Shown: piece by piece, positions 27,159 to 36,700 of the stretch
Layout of the letters: the number at the start of each line of letters is the position of its first letter
How positions within the stretch are numbered: position 1 is the first letter of the stretch
Assembly (NCBI RefSeq): GCF_000419605.1
Contig: NZ_ATTI01000001.1
Span: forward strand, 1,215,501-1,279,500
Length of the DNA: 64,000 nt
Origin: Sphingomonas phyllosphaerae 5.2
GTDB taxonomy: Bacteria; Pseudomonadota; Alphaproteobacteria; Sphingomonadales; Sphingomonadaceae
Direction: 5' to 3'
The notes under the pieces: model-generated
Told to the model about the DNA's origin: nothing
The model's database searches: none
What the model saw: the letters and a program-made list of their open reading frames with translations, nothing else
Program-made: the position numbers and the translations under genes

Positions 27159-28859
27159 TTACGGGTTGAGCTGGAATATCTTCCCGATCTCGTTTGCCGG
27201 CATGGGTCGGCCATAACGGAACCCTTGTGCCTCGTCGCAACCCAGGCGGAGCACGGCACCTTCCTGCTCGGCGGTTTCCACCCCCTCCGCGATGACCTGT
27301 AGTTCGAAGGTCTTCGCCATACTGACGACCGCGCCGACGATTGCTGCGTCACCGGCTTTACGATCGATGCGTTGAATAAAGCTGCGATCGATCTTCAGCC
27401 GGGTGAGCGGATATTTCTGGAGAAGGCTCAAGGAAGCGAATCCGGTTCCGAAATCGTCGAATGCAATGCCGACGCCGATGGCCTTCAGCCTCCTCAGAGC
27501 CTTCGTGGATTGTCGGCTATGTCGCAGGACAGTGGTTTCGGTAATCTCGATTTCGAGCCTGTCCGGCGCCATGGCGTGCCTTTGCAGGGCGGTGGTCACG
27601 ACGTCGAAGAGCCGACCGGACCGCAACTGGGCAGCGAAAAGGTTGATGCCGACCCGCAATGTTCCCAGGCCTTCCCGTTCCCATTCGGCTGCAGTGGCGC
27701 ACGCCTGTTCGATTATCCAATCTCCGACCTCCTCCGCGATGGCGCTCTCCTCGAGCACATCGATGAAAGCGTGCGGAGCGAGCAGGTCGTGATGCGGATG
27801 TCGCCAGCGAAGCAGTGCCTCGACGCCTGCAAGTGCCTTGTCGTGGAGACGCACTTGCGGCTGGTACCATAATTCGAATTCACCGTTCGCAAGCGCCGCG
27901 CGCAGCTCGGAGCCAAGACGATGCCTCGCCTCCGACCTGCTTTGCATGTCGCGCGCAAAGAACGAACGGGCGCCGCCGCCGCTGCTTTTCGCGCTGTATA
28001 GCGCCAGGTCAGCGCAGGAGAGCAGTTGCTCCACACCCGAGGCGTCCTTCGGCGCCATGGCGATGCCGATGCTGGTTCCGATGTACACCGATTGCCCCGC
28101 AAGATCGAACGGCGGATGCAAGGCCCGGAGGATGCCTTGTGCAAGATCATCCAGCCGCGACGGGTCAGCGCAATCCGACAGGAAGACGGCAAATTCGTCG
28201 CCGCCGAGCCGCGCAACGAAGTCCGGGGCGCCGATCAACGCGGTTAGCCGCGCACCGACGGCGGTGAGAAGTTGATCGCCGACCGAATGCCCGAGACTGT
28301 CGTTGACATGCTTGAAGCCGTCCAAGTCGAGCAGCATCAATGAGCAGGGCGCGCGGTCTAACTCCGTGCCGAGCAACTCGTGCAGAGCATTACGGTTCGG
28401 CAGCGACGTGAGTGTGTCGCAATTCGCGAGGTGCTGAAGACGGGCGCGCGCCGAATGCCGATCGGCGAAGTCACGCAGAAGCGCGCCGAACATGGGCGTA
28501 CGGTCCTCGAACCACATCGACAGCGACAGATCGACGGGGATCTCACTGCCGTTTGCATGAAGCGCGAGGATGTCGACCGAATGACCCGCCAGGCGCGCGC
28601 GACCCGATTGAACCGCACGGGCAAGCCCGGCGTCGTGCGCCGCGCGCAACCTGTCCGGGATGATGATCGAGAGCGGTTTGCCGATCGCCTCTTCTGCGCT
28701 GTACCCGAAAAGCTGTTCGGCTGCTGTATTCCAGGAGAGGATCAGGTTGTCCGCGCCCGCGCAGATCGCAGCGGTCGCGGAGCTGGCGAGCATCTGCTCG
28801 TACCGCTCCGCCGTCGGCTTGCCCGCGCGCTCGACCGAGCTCTGTGTTCCCATCTGCAT
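27159..28859 (-). CDS. PAS-GGDEF-EAL c-di-GMP turnover protein
   Basis: The 566-residue cytoplasmic protein has a PAS domain (about 15-135), a GGDEF domain with GGDEF intact at 219-223, and an EAL domain with EAL at 347-349, EITETT, DDFGTG at 468-473 and VIAEGVET. Both catalytic signatures are complete, so it may make and degrade c-di-GMP, with the PAS domain choosing the direction. It has no TM segment, so the signal would be internal, such as oxygen, redox or a small ligand. It ends convergently with the TonB receptor. Confidence 0.9.
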   Translation of the reverse strand: MQMGTQSSVERAGKPTAERYEQMLASSATAAICAGADNLILSWNTAAEQLFGYSAEEAIGKPLSIIIPDRLRAAHDAGLARAVQSGRARLAGHSVDILALHANGSEIPVDLSLSMWFEDRTPMFGALLRDFADRHSARARLQHLANCDTLTSLPNRNALHELLGTELDRAPCSLMLLDLDGFKHVNDSLGHSVGDQLLTAVGARLTALIGAPDFVARLGGDEFAVFLSDCADPSRLDDLAQGILRALHPPFDLAGQSVYIGTSIGIAMAPKDASGVEQLLSCADLALYSAKSSGGGARSFFARDMQSRSEARHRLGSELRAALANGEFELWYQPQVRLHDKALAGVEALLRWRHPHHDLLAPHAFIDVLEESAIAEEVGDWIIEQACATAAEWEREGLGTLRVGINLFAAQLRSGRLFDVVTTALQRHAMAPDRLEIEITETTVLRHSRQSTKALRRLKAIGVGIAFDDFGTGFASLSLLQKYPLTRLKIDRSFIQRIDRKAGDAAIVGAVVSMAKTFELQVIAEGVETAEQEGAVLRLGCDEAQGFRYGRPMPANEIGKIFQLNP

Positions 28860-29105
28860 CTCAGTTCTGCCTCATGGGTAAGATGGCACGGAACGGTTAA
28901 GAGTTCGGCCTGAAGCGGAACTGGCGTAGCACTTTGAGGTGCCGGCATTTTCGACATGAACGGCGACCGTCTCCGCCAGGTCGCTCGCGTGCGTCGGGGC
29001 CGGCAATGGTTCGACGCCGCCGCAGTCCTCCACGGGCGATCGGCGCGGTCGGCCACTAAACTGATGATCGTGATCAACACCAGCCTCTTTGCCGCACGGT
29101 CGATG

Positions 29106-29690
29106 CTACTTCATGAGCCCGATCGTGGCGAGTGCGTGTGCCGTCGCGCGGCGGGTAGCCGGTGTGATCGGACGCTGGCCGTGCGCCACGCACAGCCACT
29201 GACGCCCGAGCCGGGCGAAGCCGAGCGTGCCCGCCAGGCCGGCGATCCGATGCGCATCCGCCGCGAGCATGGCATCGTCCGTTTCGCGCAACGCGGCTTC
29301 AAGCGTATTTTTTAAGCCATCGAGCAGCGTCGCAATGTTCGCTTCTCCGAAGGCGGCGGCGAGGCGGTCCAGAAGTGCCAGCCGTTCGGCGTGCATCCAG
29401 TCCGCGACGATCAGGGCGAGATCGTCGTGCAGGCGCGCACGATCAACCACGTCGTCGCAAGCCCGCGCCTGGGCCTCCTCAGCGGCGATCCAGCCCGCAT
29501 CGGCCAAGGCGACGATCGGCACCAGTGGATATGCCACGCGTGCGCCAGCCGATCCCTCCACGCAGCAAATCACCAACTCGGGGGTCGCCCGTGCGTGTGT
29601 CCCCACGTCGGCGGCGATGCGGCAATCCCAGCCGTGCAGCGCGAGCACCGCTGCGACGGCTTCCGCCTCCGGAGCCACGATCAGGATCAT
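29106..29690 (-). CDS. Receiver-like/Hpt phosphotransfer protein
   Basis: The 194-residue protein has an N-terminal alpha/beta half (about 1-90: MILIVAPEAEAVAAVLALHGWDCRIA) like a receiver without its acidic pocket. The C-terminal helical half has DAHRIAGLAGTLGFARLG (H147), the signature of an Hpt domain. It should carry a phosphoryl group between receivers on His147. It is divergent from a response regulator and hybrid kinase (29799-32889), so a phosphorelay with them is likely. Pseudo-receiver plus Hpt is an uncommon pairing. Confidence 0.75.
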   Translation of the reverse strand: MILIVAPEAEAVAAVLALHGWDCRIAADVGTHARATPELVICCVEGSAGARVAYPLVPIVALADAGWIAAEEAQARACDDVVDRARLHDDLALIVADWMHAERLALLDRLAAAFGEANIATLLDGLKNTLEAALRETDDAMLAADAHRIAGLAGTLGFARLGRQWLCVAHGQRPITPATRRATAHALATIGLMK

Positions 29691-29798
29691 GCTGGCCTCC
29701 TGCGCATCATCGAGGACGTCTTGCTCGAAATTAAAAAGATGGACACGAACGCCCTACTTTGGAAATGTGGACAAGAAGTTTAATGCAAGCAAGTCAAT

Positions 29799-30452
29799 AT
29801 GATAGAGAGTAGTGATCGAAAGCAGGGCGGCCGCGCGCTGGTCGCCGACGATCATCCGCTGACCCGCGAGGGGCTGGCGCTGGCGGCGCGTGCGGCGCTT
29901 CCGGGCGTTTCGATCGTGGCCGCCGGATCGATCAGCGACGCCGTTGCGGCCGCCGCGCACAGTACGCTGCGGATGATCCTGCTCGATTATCACTTGCCCG
30001 ACGCACGCGGTTTCTCCGGCCTGCTCACGCTTCAGATGCAGGCGCCCACAACGCCGATCGTACTCGTGACCGCCAGCGAGGAGCCGCGGCTGGTGGAGGC
30101 GGCGCGTGCGATCGGTGCGGCGGGATACCTGTTCAAGAGCCTGCCGCTCGATCACCTCGCCGAGCGGCTGCGGCGCGTCGACGCAGGAGAGCGGGTGTTC
30201 CCGCCTGGCAACGAGCACGCACCCGCGCTCGACGATCTGCTCGCGCGGCTCGCCAAATTATCCCCTGCGCAGCGTGCAGTGCTGCTCGCGCTTGCCGACG
30301 GCCGGTCGAACAAGCGGATCGCGCACGACCTGACCGTCACGGAGGCGACGATCAAGGCGCATCTGACCGCGATCTTCCGCAAACTAGGGGTGAGCAACCG
30401 TGCCGAGGCCTTGCTGGCGGCGCGGCCCTTGCTGGACCACGACGCGCCGTGA
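29799..30452 (+). CDS. NarL/LuxR-family response regulator
   Basis: The 217-residue protein has a receiver domain (about 10-125; acidic pair in LVADDHP, phospho-acceptor D63 in LLDYHLPDA, conserved Thr in VTAS, Lys in LFKSLPL). A LuxR-type helix-turn-helix follows (about 155-215: LSPAQRAVLLALADGRSNKRIA, TVTEATIKAHLTAIFRKLGVSNRAEAL). It is the output transcription factor of the linked kinase, whose start overlaps its stop by GTGA. Targets are unknown; the giant adhesin gene 3.3 kb downstream is a candidate. Confidence 0.92.
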   Translation: MIESSDRKQGGRALVADDHPLTREGLALAARAALPGVSIVAAGSISDAVAAAAHSTLRMILLDYHLPDARGFSGLLTLQMQAPTTPIVLVTASEEPRLVEAARAIGAAGYLFKSLPLDHLAERLRRVDAGERVFPPGNEHAPALDDLLARLAKLSPAQRAVLLALADGRSNKRIAHDLTVTEATIKAHLTAIFRKLGVSNRAEALLAARPLLDHDAP

Positions 30453-32524
30453 CCGTCGCGAAGCGCCCCCGGCCGCCGTCGCGGTGGCGCTTCGTTCTGG
30501 TGGCCGCGGTCACTCCCCTGGTGCTGGCGGTGCTGGTCGGCTGGACCGGCGCCGAATATACCCGTTCGGTCGCGGCGCAGGAGGCGGCGGCGCGCTCCGT
30601 GCTGCGGGAGCGTTCGCAGATGCTGTTGCTGTCGGCCGTGAAGGATGCGGAGACCGCGCAACGCGGCTTTCTCCTGACCGGCGATCCCGCCTTCCTCGGT
30701 CCCTATGCGCCGGCACGGGCGACGACGACGCGGCTGCGTGCCTTGCCCGGTGTCGCGTCGCCGCTCGCAGCGCGTTTGATCGACATCAAGTTCGCGGAAC
30801 TGGACCGGACGATCGCGCTCTACCGTGCCGGCGACATCGCGGCGGCGCGGCGGGAAGTGGCGTCAGGGCGCGGCAAGCGGATCATGGACCAGCTGCGCGA
30901 CGCGGTCGCGGACGACAGCGTGACGGAGCGGGCGCGTAGCTCCGAACGCTCCGCCGCCTTCGCGCATTATCGTGACGAATTCTATTGGCTGCTGACCGTG
31001 ACCGGTGCGGTGTCGAGCATGGCGCTGCTGGCGATCATGATCGCACTCTGGCGTTCGCGCTGGGAGCGTTACGAGGCCGCACGCGTCGCGCACGACGTCG
31101 CGGAACGCAACGCCGCGATCCTGGCGAGCACCACCGACACGCTGCTTATCGTCAACCCGAGTGGCTCGGTAGAGATGGTCAACGACGCGGGTTGCGCGCT
31201 GCTCGGCTATACGGCGGCGGAACTGGAGCATCGCGATCTTTCGACGGTGCTGCGGCTGGGGGAGGGTAGCGGCGACTTCCACGCGCGGATCGGGCTGCGC
31301 GACGGACGGCTGGTGCGCAGCTTCCTGCCCGATCAGGCGGTACGACGCCGCGACGGCAGCGCGGTGATCGTCGATGTATCGATCGGGGTGATGCGCGTTC
31401 GCGATGGCGACCATCTGGTGCTGTCGCTGCGCGATGCGTCGGAGCGTGCGCGGATCGAGCGCGCGAAGGACGAACTGATCTCGACCGTCAGCCACGAACT
31501 GCGCACTCCGCTGACCTCGGTGGTCGGATCGCTGGCATTGCTGCGCGCGGGCGTGCGCAGCGACTGGACCCCGCAGGCGCAGCGGCTGATCGACATCGCC
31601 GACAATAATGCGCGGCGGCTGATCCGGCTGATCAACGACATGCTCGACATCGACCGGATCGAATCCGGGCAACTGACGATGGCGCGCGACACGCTCGACG
31701 TGCGCGCGGTGGTGGCGCAGGCGGCGCTGGATGCGGAGGGGCTGGCGCGTAGCCGCGACGTCCGGCTGCGCAACGTGCCGGCGAACACCCCGGTCATGGC
31801 GCTGGGCGATGGCGGGCGATTGTTGCAGGTGGTCACCAACCTGCTGTCGAACGCGATCCATGCGTCGCCGGGTGGCGCGAACGTGACCCTGTCGACGTAT
31901 GCCGCGGCGAGCCGCGCGGTCGTGAGCGTGGCCGATCGCGGGCCGGGTGTGCCGGCCGCGCTGCGCCAGCGGCTGTTCCGTCGCTTCCAGTCGCAGCGGC
32001 AGGATGGCACCGGGCTGGGCCTTGCCATCTCGCGGGAGATCGTGCGGCGGCTTGACGGATCGATCTGGTTTGAGGATCGTGCCGGCGGCGGCACGCAATT
32101 TCTGTTCGACCTGCCGCTGATCCAGCCGCCGGGCGTCGTCGCGGCAATCGACGGGGCGCTGCCGGTCGTGCTCCACCTCGACGACGATCCCGACCTGCGC
32201 GAGACGGTCGCCGTCGCGCTGGCGGGCGTCGCGACGATCCTGCCCGCCGCCAGCCTGAGCGCAGCGCGTGCGGCGCTGCGCGGCGGCGCACCGTCGCTCG
32301 CGCTGCTCGACATGCAGGTCGTCGACGGCCACGGGCCGGAACTGATCCCCGAACTGGTCGATGGCGACGGCCGCGCGCTGCCGATCGTGATCCTGTCGGG
32401 GCAGGACGTGCCGGCCGTGCTGGCGGCGCGCGCGGCGGTGGTGCTCACCAAGGGACGCCACGGCATGGCAGACGTGGTCGAGACGGTCAGGCGGTTGCTG
32501 GCGGCGCGCGAGGAGGAAGTATGA
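30449..32524 (+). CDS. Hybrid histidine kinase: CHASE3-PAS-HisKA-HATPase-REC
   Basis: The 691-residue protein has TM1 (about 14-33), a periplasmic CHASE3 domain (about 40-175; DAETAQRGFLLTGD is typical), TM2 (about 180-200), PAS (about 218-330), HisKA with H349 in STVSHELRTPL, HATPase with N468 in NLLSNAIHAS and the G2 box DGTGLGLAIS, and a C-terminal receiver with D621. All catalytic residues are present. GTG 30449 overlaps the regulator stop. It likely passes phosphate to its own receiver, then through the Hpt protein (29106-29690) to D63 of the LuxR regulator and/or the lone receiver that follows. Confidence 0.92.
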   Translation: MTVAKRPRPPSRWRFVLVAAVTPLVLAVLVGWTGAEYTRSVAAQEAAARSVLRERSQMLLLSAVKDAETAQRGFLLTGDPAFLGPYAPARATTTRLRALPGVASPLAARLIDIKFAELDRTIALYRAGDIAAARREVASGRGKRIMDQLRDAVADDSVTERARSSERSAAFAHYRDEFYWLLTVTGAVSSMALLAIMIALWRSRWERYEAARVAHDVAERNAAILASTTDTLLIVNPSGSVEMVNDAGCALLGYTAAELEHRDLSTVLRLGEGSGDFHARIGLRDGRLVRSFLPDQAVRRRDGSAVIVDVSIGVMRVRDGDHLVLSLRDASERARIERAKDELISTVSHELRTPLTSVVGSLALLRAGVRSDWTPQAQRLIDIADNNARRLIRLINDMLDIDRIESGQLTMARDTLDVRAVVAQAALDAEGLARSRDVRLRNVPANTPVMALGDGGRLLQVVTNLLSNAIHASPGGANVTLSTYAAASRAVVSVADRGPGVPAALRQRLFRRFQSQRQDGTGLGLAISREIVRRLDGSIWFEDRAGGGTQFLFDLPLIQPPGVVAAIDGALPVVLHLDDDPDLRETVAVALAGVATILPAASLSAARAALRGGAPSLALLDMQVVDGHGPELIPELVDGDGRALPIVILSGQDVPAVLAARAAVVLTKGRHGMADVVETVRRLLAAREEEV

Positions 32525-32889
32525 TCGGGCCGCTGCGTCTGTTGTTCGTCGACGACGACGCGGACATCCGCATGATCGTCGCCCTGACGCTCGCGCGCGA
32601 TCCCGCGATCGCGCTGGATGCGGTCGCCTCCGCAGACGAGGCGCTGGCGCGGATGCGCGTCGGCACGCCGCCCGACGCCGCATTGCTCGACGTGTCGATG
32701 CCCGACATGGACGGCCCGACACTGGCCGCCGCGCTGCACACGATCGCGCCGCGGCTGCCGGTGATCTTCATGACCGCGCACAGCCGCGAGCGCGAACTGG
32801 CGGTGCTTCGCGCGGCCGGCGCGGTCGGGGTGATCGTCAAGCCATTCGAGCCGCTGAAGCTGGTCGACCAGATCCGCGCGCTCCTCTAG
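32521..32889 (+). CDS. Single-domain response regulator (receiver only)
   Basis: The 122-residue receiver has acidic residues VDDDAD near the N-terminus, D57 in LLDVSMPDMDG, Thr in FMTAH and Lys in IVKPFEP. It has no output domain, so it signals by protein contact or serves as a phosphate sink, as in CheY or alphaproteobacterial SdrG/DivK-type proteins. ATG 32521 overlaps the stop of the hybrid kinase, making it the third gene of the coupled set. Confidence 0.9.
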   Translation: MIGPLRLLFVDDDADIRMIVALTLARDPAIALDAVASADEALARMRVGTPPDAALLDVSMPDMDGPTLAAALHTIAPRLPVIFMTAHSRERELAVLRAAGAVGVIVKPFEPLKLVDQIRALL

Positions 32890-32892
32890 AGC

Positions 32893-33310
32893 CGCTTCAC
32901 CTTGCGTCCGCGCGCGACATGGTCGGGCTTCAGCCGCCGCGTCGCGAGCGGGCCCTGCCGTGTGTAACGGTCCTGTGCGATGTCAGTACTGACCCACACC
33001 TTACGTCCCGGGAAACCCCGATGCTCCGGCCGGCGCTGAACGCCAGCGTCCGGCTGCTGATGCCAGCTGCACCGATCCCTGCATCCCGATGTCGACGCGC
33101 GTGCCGACGTCGTGCCGCGGTTCCGCTTTGGCGACCTGCGTAGGCCCGGTATATCATTCGCAGCGAAGCTGCCGTGCCCGGCATCTCGGCCCCGCTGCGA
33201 TAGTCGAGCGCGATGTTGTTGATCGCGCGTCGGCACCCGGAACAGGCGGCTGTCCGTGCCGACGCCCGATACGTTGCCGTTCGTCACTCCTTCATCGGCG
33301 CCCGGCCAGG
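32893..33310 (-). pseudogene. Possible decayed coding sequence in shifted frames
   Basis: On the minus strand, plausible peptide moves between frames with no single complete gene. It runs NVSGVGTDSRLFRVPTR, then (shift) INNIALDYRSGAEMPGTAAS, then (shift) DVGTRVDIGMQGSVQLAS, then (shift) KVWVSTDIAQDRYTRQ, ending at a stop near 32887. The alternating polar/hydrophobic run suggests a former beta-rich outer-membrane protein. No family is recognised, and the frame joins are my reading; chance cannot be ruled out. Confidence 0.3.
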
Positions 33311-33784
33311 CGGAGGCGGCGATCCCCGCGCCGGCGGCGCCCCGGCTCGAACCAAGGCGCGCCGATCAAGGCTCCTGCTTTGGCCCGCTCGTTCTCATCC
33401 AGTAGATCGCAAAGCACTATCAGCAGCGATCAGCCTGCTCGAAGGTCGCGCGGGCAAGTCGGGCTCGCTTCTGCTGACACCGACGCTCGAGGCTCAGCGT
33501 GCCCGATCCGGAAGGAGAACGTGAAGGCTAAGCTGGCACTGCCACATACCGCTTATGGTGAGCTGGAGGGCGCGCCGCGTCAGTATGCCTAAAAGATGGT
33601 TAAGACACTGAGTGCTTACATCCTGTCGCGATTCGGCTCTGCAGCGACTTTATGATGCCGTAGATATTGCAAAAACAGCGTTAGCCATTCGACCTTGGTC
33701 TAATTTCCACGGTGTTAACAATGTAAATTTTAGTTTGTTAACCAGGCGCCGCGATGCCTGTGCTCTCGTGAAGCGGGGGTTGTT
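33311..33784. other. Gene-free upstream region of the giant adhesin
   Basis: These 474 bp contain no convincing gene. GC content falls markedly from about 33590 onward (AAAAGATGG, TAGATATTGCAAAAACAG, GTAAATTTTAGTTTG). Two GTTAAC copies (33714-33719 and 33737-33742) are 23 bp apart, about two helical turns, which fits a pair of regulator sites. A weak ribosome site (GCGGGGGTTG) precedes ATG 33785. Confidence 0.4.
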
Positions 33785-36700
33785 ATGTCTTATCAAGCAT
33801 CGGCAAGTGACCGGAATGTCCGGCGTCGACTGCGTAATTCAACTTGCATCACGACTGTTTTTGCAGGCGTGGCCCTCCTGAATGCGGCTCCGTCCAGTGC
33901 ACAGCTGTTGACACTGACCGGCCTTTTCAATGATTTGAATATCTTGAGTGCGACTGTGAACGACCAAGGTGTCAAGATCACCGCCAACACCAATCTCACC
34001 AACGCTTTAAACACCAACGTCAACGCGCTTACGACGACCGTCAATAATCAAGTCACCGCACTTCAAGCTGTCCAGGCGACCGCGACAGTGAACGCGAACT
34101 CGATTGCCACTGTCACCGCGTCGGTGAATCAGCAGCAAACGCAACTCACCGTGAACAGTAACCTGCTGAATGGGCTTAGCACCGGTCTGGGCACGCTTGG
34201 CTCCACCGTCACTTCGCAGGCTACCGCCCTTGGGGGTTTGCAAGCCACCGTCAACGGCAATGTCTCTGATCTCGCTGCACTGTCCACGACAGTGAACCAG
34301 CAGGGCTTGCAGCTCACCGCTCGTCTCGGCGCACTGGACACACTGAGCGACGGCGTGACGTCGCTCACCGGCACGGTGACCGGGCAGGGCCAGGTCGTTC
34401 AGGCGCTACAGGGCAGTGTGGCGACGGTGGCGAACGATGTGGGAGCATTGACCGGCACCGTCGGCAGCGTCGTTCTGGACGTGGCAGCTGCAACCACCCA
34501 GCTCGCGCAGCAGGGCACCGATCTCGGCGCACTTCAGGCGAGTGTTGGCGCGAACGCGGCTGACGTCCTCGGGCTTCAGGCAACGCTTGGTGCAACGGGC
34601 ATCGACGTGACGGACCTGCAGACCCATGTGGCTGACCACGAGCTGCGCATCGCGGCCAACACCGCACAACTTGGCACGCTCGGCGCGACCGTTACGGTAC
34701 AGGGTACCATGCTGGATCAGCAGGGCGGCGACATTGCCACTGCGGCAGCTAATATCGCGAGCCTCCAGGGCCTCGTGAACTCACAAGCCGGTACGTTGGG
34801 CGCCCTTGGCACGACCGTTACGGCGCAAGGGACGCTGCTGGGCGAGCAGGACACTCGCATCACCGCCAACGCGGATGCGATCCTGTCACTTCGCAACATG
34901 GCCGTCAGCGGCAATGCAAGCCCCCTGCAATATACCACCCTGGCAGCTCCGACCGTGGCGACGACGGCAGCAACCAACGACGTAGCCGTTCTTGGTGCGG
35001 AACCCGGCCCCGTTCGGATCCACAACGTCGGAGACGGACAGGTCGTCGCCAACTCGACCGACGCGGTGAATGGCGGGCAGCTTTTTGCCGTGGGGCAGCA
35101 GGTCGACGGACTTGCGGCGATAGCGGTGCAGTATGACGATGCAACGCACGCTCGTATCACGCTCGGTGGAAGCGGTGCTGCGCCTGCAGTGATCGCCAAC
35201 GTGGCACCGGGAAGTCTCACTTCCGGATCAAGCGAGGCCGTCAACGGCGGACAACTTTCGGATACGAATGCTCTGGTCGCTGCGCTTCGCGGCGATGTCA
35301 CCGTTCAGGCGCGCGATCTCTCGGTCGCGCAGAGCGATATCTCGGTCCTTGGCGGCACGTTGAACGCGCAAACCGCCCTGCTCGGCGCCAATGCCGCTTC
35401 CATCTCTTCGCTCCGCGACGACGTTGACAATGGTGCGATCGGCCCCGTCCGCTATTCGGATCCCGCGGCGCCCGTACTGCCGAACGGCGGGACGATTACG
35501 CAAAGCCTGGCGCTTGTCGGTCGCGACCCCGCGCCCGTCAGGCTCCACAACGTCGGCGACGGCCAACTGGCAAGCGGCTCGACCGATGCCGTCAACGGCG
35601 GACAGTTGTTTGCGCTGTCGCAGCGTTACCAGAGCTTTGCCGACCTGGCGCTGAGTTATGACGATGCATCGCATGCATCGGCGACCCTCGGGGCCACCGG
35701 AGTGCCTGTCGCTCTCCGCAACATCGCCGCGGGCACGCTGGCCGCAGGCTCAAACGATGCCGCGACTGCCGGGCAGTTATTCGACACCAACCGGACCGTC
35801 GCTTCGCTCACCAATCTGGGACAGCTGCAGGCCGGCATGATCGGCACGTTGGACACGCGCGTGGGCGATCTTTCGCAGGATCTCGGGCAACTCGGCCTGT
35901 CGATCGACACCGGTTCGCGTGGGCCACTACGGTATGCCGACATTGCGACTCCGACCACGCCCAACGGGGGAATTCTCTCGCAGGACCTGACACTCGTCGG
36001 GGCGGGCAGCGGGCCCGTACGGCTTCACAGTGTCGCGGATGGTCTCATCGCTGCCGGTTCCTTCGATGCAGTGAACGGCAACCAGCTCTTCCTGCTCGGG
36101 CGTAGTGCGGCAAACGCGATGGGGCCGGGCTTCCGCTATGATTCCGTTACCGGCTTCTCGGGCAACTTCACTTTCAAGGGCCAGTCATATGGCTCGGTGC
36201 AGTCTGTATTTGGCGCCATAGAGACGTCGCTCGGAACGTCGGCCGGCAATGTCCCGGGTACGGGCGGAGCCGCTGTCGATCCCGACAGCATGAAGTATTT
36301 CCATGCGAATTCTACGATGGTCGACAGCGAGGCCACCGGCTTTGACTCGACAGCCATCGGGCCGGCCTCGACATCGTCGGGCGTTGCCGCGATCGCGGTC
36401 GGACGAAATGCCGTAGCAGGCGGTGACAGCTCGGTTGCGATTGGCGACGGGGCTGCGGCGATGGACGGCAAGGCGGTTTCGATCGGCCTTGGCAACGTTG
36501 CGTCGGGCGACGGCGCTGTGGCGATCGGCGACCCGAACTATGCGACGGGGGAGGGCGCCACCGCACTCGGCAAAGACAATAACGCGACCGGCGTCGGTGC
36601 AATCGCGCTTGGCAACATCAACGTCGCGGAAGGCAACGGCAGCACCGCTATCGGCTCGATGAACCGCTCGAGCGGACTTGGTGCCGCAGCGCTCGGTTAT

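Noticed and set aside
30449..32889. Receiver and kinase as a chemotaxis system
   Set aside because: There are no CheA, CheW or MCP domains. CHASE3-PAS-HisKA architecture and a LuxR output fit a transcriptional two-component system.
34874..36111. CRISPR-like repetition in the adhesin gene
   Set aside because: Repeats are in-frame protein modules of about 500 bp with diverged DNA, not short direct repeats with spacers.
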